NCBI GenBank assembly: GCA_020205615.1
Contig: CM035170.1
Coordinates: forward strand, 120,537,674 to 120,601,673
DNA length: 64,000 nt
Direction of reading: 5' to 3'
From: Panax quinquefolius
Lineage: Eukaryota > Streptophyta > Magnoliopsida > Apiales > Araliaceae
The position numbers and the translations under genes were made by a program. Each line of letters begins with the position of its first letter. Position 1 is the first letter of the stretch. Below are positions 60,961 through 64,000 of this stretch, in pieces. The notes under the pieces were generated by a model. It was given only the letters and a program-made list of their open reading frames with translations. It had not been told where the DNA came from and ran no database searches.

Positions 60961-63061
60961 TGTGAGACCCCAGATTTTATCAATAAAGATTTAAATTTTG
61001 TCGAAATAATTTTTTTATATTATGGTGTGAATTTGAGATAATATTATAGTTGTGGGTAGTATTTATAAATTTTGCAAAGTATGCAAGTGGTTATATTATA
61101 TTCGATTGGTTAGGGGAATATTCGGTTTAGCGAGGGAATATTAGTACAACGGCTCAATCATTGGTGGACCCACAACGAAATTATTGTCGGATTGAAAAAC
61201 GACAAAATATTTTATTGAAATAACGGCGGAAGTTTTACCGTGGTTCTTGTTGAACTACTTTCGGTAGTAAAAATGCGATGTACGTGTGGTTGCGTAATAG
61301 CACACGGTATTGATTATTGATGCTTATGTGAGAAGTCACTCAGGTTTGATTCCATTATTGTCGATTAATAATATGAATTATTATAACGATAATGACGCTT
61401 TTGTTTTATTCATTATTATTAACGTAATAAAATGAAACATCTTTTATATAAAATAGAATACTTTATTAAAGTTATTCTATAAATAGAATATATTATATTT
61501 TATTATGCATAGTGTTGCGTAGTGTTTTGCATAGTATTTTTGCATAGTATTGCATAGTGTTTGCATAGTAAAATGTTTTATATAAATAGAATATATTATA
61601 TTTTATTTAAAAGATTTTTCTTTAAATATGGACCGTCGAGATTAAAGTAAATCAATCTGGACCGTTCATGGATTAATTCTTATGCATTCCATTTTCCTAT
61701 AAATAGAAGCTCATTCCTTCATTATTTTCTTACGAATTCATTGAAACTCTGAGAGAGAAATTATAGAGAGAAGCTATAGAGAAAATTATAGAAGAAGAAG
61801 AGTATTACAACTTCACTACTTCTATATTCAGTTCTTTTTACGGTAAGGGGTGTTATTCTTTCTTCTTGAAGAGAACTTACATTATTCCATTCATTATTAT
61901 TACATTGGAATAACTTTTGTAAAAAGTGGTATACCCTATACATAACTTTGTATATATGGGCATACCCTATACTTGGTGAAATCCTTATGTTATTCCATTC
62001 TTATTTATTACTGTTGGAATAACTTTTATATCTGTGCATTTACCTATACTTGGTGACATTCTTCTATTATTCTGTTGGAACATCCTGTCTGTGTGTTTTA
62101 CACCGGACCTGGTTCCGTTTTATTATTCTGTTGGAACATCCTGTCTGTGTGTTTTACACCGGACCTGGTTCCGTCTTTATCATTCTGTTGGAATATCCTA
62201 TCTGTGTGTTTTACACCGGATCTGGTTCCATCTTTATTATTCTGTTGGAACATCCTGTCGGTGTGAATTTCACCTGACCTGGTTCCGTTATTATTATTCT
62301 GTTGGAATAACTTGTCTATGCGAAGTACCGCATGCATGGTGATTTCTTTTGTTATTCCATTCTTTATTATACCCAGTTGGTTAAAACTTTGACTTCTATA
62401 CTCCATGAAATTAGTAGAATATCCTTGATATTTGCGTTTCATCCAGTATCTTTTCATGGAAATATTCTTCTGATCATTCTTGAATTTTACTCTACGAAAC
62501 AGTATCATGTTGACAATTTGGACGTTAATAATTCATGGATTAAATAATTCTTGAACTTGTTTTATTGAATTATTATGTCATTGTCATCATCCTCATGTTA
62601 TATTATGTTATCTTTGGCTTACGTGCATAGATGAACTTAGTATGATTATGACCAGGGATCATTCGGTATAATCATGACTTGATATAAATGATGTGACAAA
62701 AGTCCTCAGTGGCCTGTAATGCAGTGATGGATAGTTTTTGGTATGATTATGACCAGGGGTGATTCGGTATAGTCATGACCATTGATAATTTGATGAAAAT
62801 CCTTGACCGTGGTACAGGGATGATTAGATGTGGTGGTTTATTTATTAAGCTGAGTCTCAGCGATAAAAATTGATGAAAACCTTTTAAAACCTAAAAGATA
62901 GTAGACTTTATTCTCTACTTGACTCTTTTAATGGATTGCTTATTCCGCTGCAGTTAAACTGGTTGTCTATTGTATTTTATCAGTTTAACACTGTTGAAGG
63001 CTAATGATAATTTATTCTGCATTATCTTAGTCATAATATTTCTTACTGGGCTAGTTGAGCT
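60961..63061 (+). repeat. Element B-II 3' LTR, cut by the assembly gap
   Basis: It starts TGTGAGACCCC and follows the 5' LTR to GGGCTAGTTGAGCT, where the N run starts. About 0.35 kb of LTR end should be missing. TATAAATAG lies at 61698-61706. Five R/U5 repeat units (TTCTGTTGGAACATCCTGTC type) lie at 62010-62310. Confidence 0.85.
62010..62310. repeat. R/U5 tandem units in B LTR (about 60 bp)
   Basis: Units alternate GTTGGAACATCCTGTCTGTG and TTTTACACCGGACCTGGTTC. Comparable arrays lie at 47330-47620, 52260-52680 and 55170-55460 on this strand and 29640-29950 and 36340-36720 on the other, with different unit numbers. Open frames through them (for example 62034-62342) are repeat translation. Confidence 0.8.
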
Positions 63062-63161
63062 NNNNNNNNNNNNNNNNNNNNNNNNNNNNNNNNNNNNNNN
63101 NNNNNNNNNNNNNNNNNNNNNNNNNNNNNNNNNNNNNNNNNNNNNNNNNNNNNNNNNNNNN
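63062..63161. other. Assembly gap (100 N)
   Basis: Exactly 100 N, the conventional size for a gap of unknown length. The left side is plus-strand B LTR and the right side is minus-strand B LTR. Confidence 0.98.
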
Positions 63162-64000
63162 GGTACATAAATTCAAATACAACTTACTAATATAACTGTC
63201 GTGGTACAATACGACATAAACCGTGAGTTTGAATACAAATATTGTCTACTAGATATTATACAAACTCAAAAGGAGTCCTCATTACAACTATTATCACACT
63301 ATTTCACGTAATAAATGAGGACTACTAATGCTATCCTCCTCGACCATTACTGCTCCCCTCGACTCGTCTCCCAAATGTATGTTCTCATTTCAAGAGAATA
63401 AAGAAAGAAAGGGTGAGCTCAACTAGCCCAAGAAGAAATATTACGACTAAGATAATGCGTAATAAATTATCATTAGCCTTCAACAAAAGTTTAAACCGAT
63501 AAAATACAATAGACAACCATTTAATCATAATTTAATAAGCAATCCATTAAAAGAGTCAAGTAGAGAATAAAGTCTACTATCTTTTAGGTTTTAAAAGGTT
63601 TTCATCAATTTTTATCACCGAGACTCAAATTTTAATAAATAAACCACCACATCTAATCATCCCCGCATCTACTTGGCCAAGGATTTTCATCAAATTATCA
63701 ATGGTCATGACTATACCGAATCACCCCGGTCATAATCATACCAAAAACTATCCATCATCGTGACACAAAGCCAATCGAGGACTTTTGTCACATCATTTAT
63801 ATCAAGTCATGATTATACCGAATGATCCTCGGTCATAATCATACTAAGTTCATCTACGCACGTAAGCCAAAGATAACATAATATAACACGAGGATGATGA
63901 CAATGACATAATAATTCAATAAAACAAGTTCAAGAATTATTTAATCCATGAATTATTAACGCCCAAATTGTCAACACGATATCGCTTTCAGAGAGTAAAA
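63162..64000 (-). mobile_element. B-family LTR, minus orientation, partial
   Basis: It starts at GGTACATAAATTC, about 50 bp into a B LTR read as in B-I (28600 or 35320), and continues to the window end. It contains GTGAGCTCAACTAGCCC at 63412, the reverse complement of the sequence just left of the gap. Whether it belongs to a separate element or is an assembly fold-back cannot be told from this window. Confidence 0.8.

Larger units (their letters stand above)
54135..63061 (+). mobile_element. Element B-II: gag-protease-only LTR retrotransposon, plus strand
   Basis: 5' LTR 54135-56530, internal region 56531-60960, 3' LTR from 60961 to the N gap. The left target site is CTTAT (54130-54134). 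The right copy is not visible. The order is LTR, primer site, gag, zinc knuckle, protease remnant, long non-coding block, tandem array, polypurine tract, LTR. As in B-I, no RT, RNase H or integrase motif can be found in the 4.4-kb internal region, so the shared architecture is a family trait and not one deletion event. Confidence 0.85.

Overview
This window is nuclear DNA of a flowering plant, most likely a eudicot. The evidence is intron-containing genes with GT/AG splice sites (a Derlin and a ceramide kinase), a plant-type F-box gene of the At5g07610-like group, long (TA)n microsatellites, MITEs, a plant LINE relic and a large nest of Ty3/gypsy LTR retrotransposons. I cannot name the species. 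There are no prokaryotic operons, CRISPR arrays, rRNA genes or tRNA genes that I can support.

Layout. 1-7.7 kb is AT-rich and mostly intergenic. It holds a one-exon relic of a CCA-adding tRNA nucleotidyltransferase, a Ty1/copia 3' remnant split by a hAT-type MITE with a perfect 8-bp target duplication, a second MITE inside a (TA)n tract, and a short tandem repeat. 7.8-23.0 kb is the genic part: an F-box gene (+), a six-exon Derlin gene (-) and a 13-exon ceramide kinase gene (-, 617 codons, fully open). A 1595-bp solo LTR with a 5-bp target duplication sits in one ceramide kinase intron. 23.6-24.65 kb is a LINE tail with zf-RVT and RNase H-like regions.

24.65 kb to the end is one nested retrotransposon complex. 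Element A is a minus-strand Ty3/gypsy element with gag, protease, reverse transcriptase and integrase remnants, inserted in the LINE. It is interrupted by B-I at 28549-43158 (duplicated target TCCAT), by a solo LTR at 46071-48681, and in its 5' LTR by a plus-strand LTR (D). D is interrupted by a partial B LTR, which is interrupted by a second B element (B-II). B-I carries in its own 5' LTR an A-family solo LTR (C, target AACCG), which is itself broken by another (C'). Element A has a recognisable pol. Both B copies carry only gag and protease relics, then a shared non-coding block and a tandem array. They look like a gag-only, non-autonomous family that would have depended on a partner such as A.

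Sequence quality matters here. Derlin and the F-box gene are otherwise well preserved, but each frameshift fits the loss of one base from a short homopolymer. In the LTR copies, differences pile up as small indels and scrambles at CCGG, CCWGG and CTGCAG-like sites. Both patterns suggest base-calling or consensus error, the second perhaps driven by cytosine methylation, although real decay is not excluded. A 100-bp N gap at 63062-63161 is flanked by inverted LTR arms. Gene roles: Derlin acts in ER-associated degradation, ceramide kinase in sphingolipid signalling and cell-death control, and the F-box protein in SCF ubiquitin ligases. Nothing suggests that they form a functional cluster.
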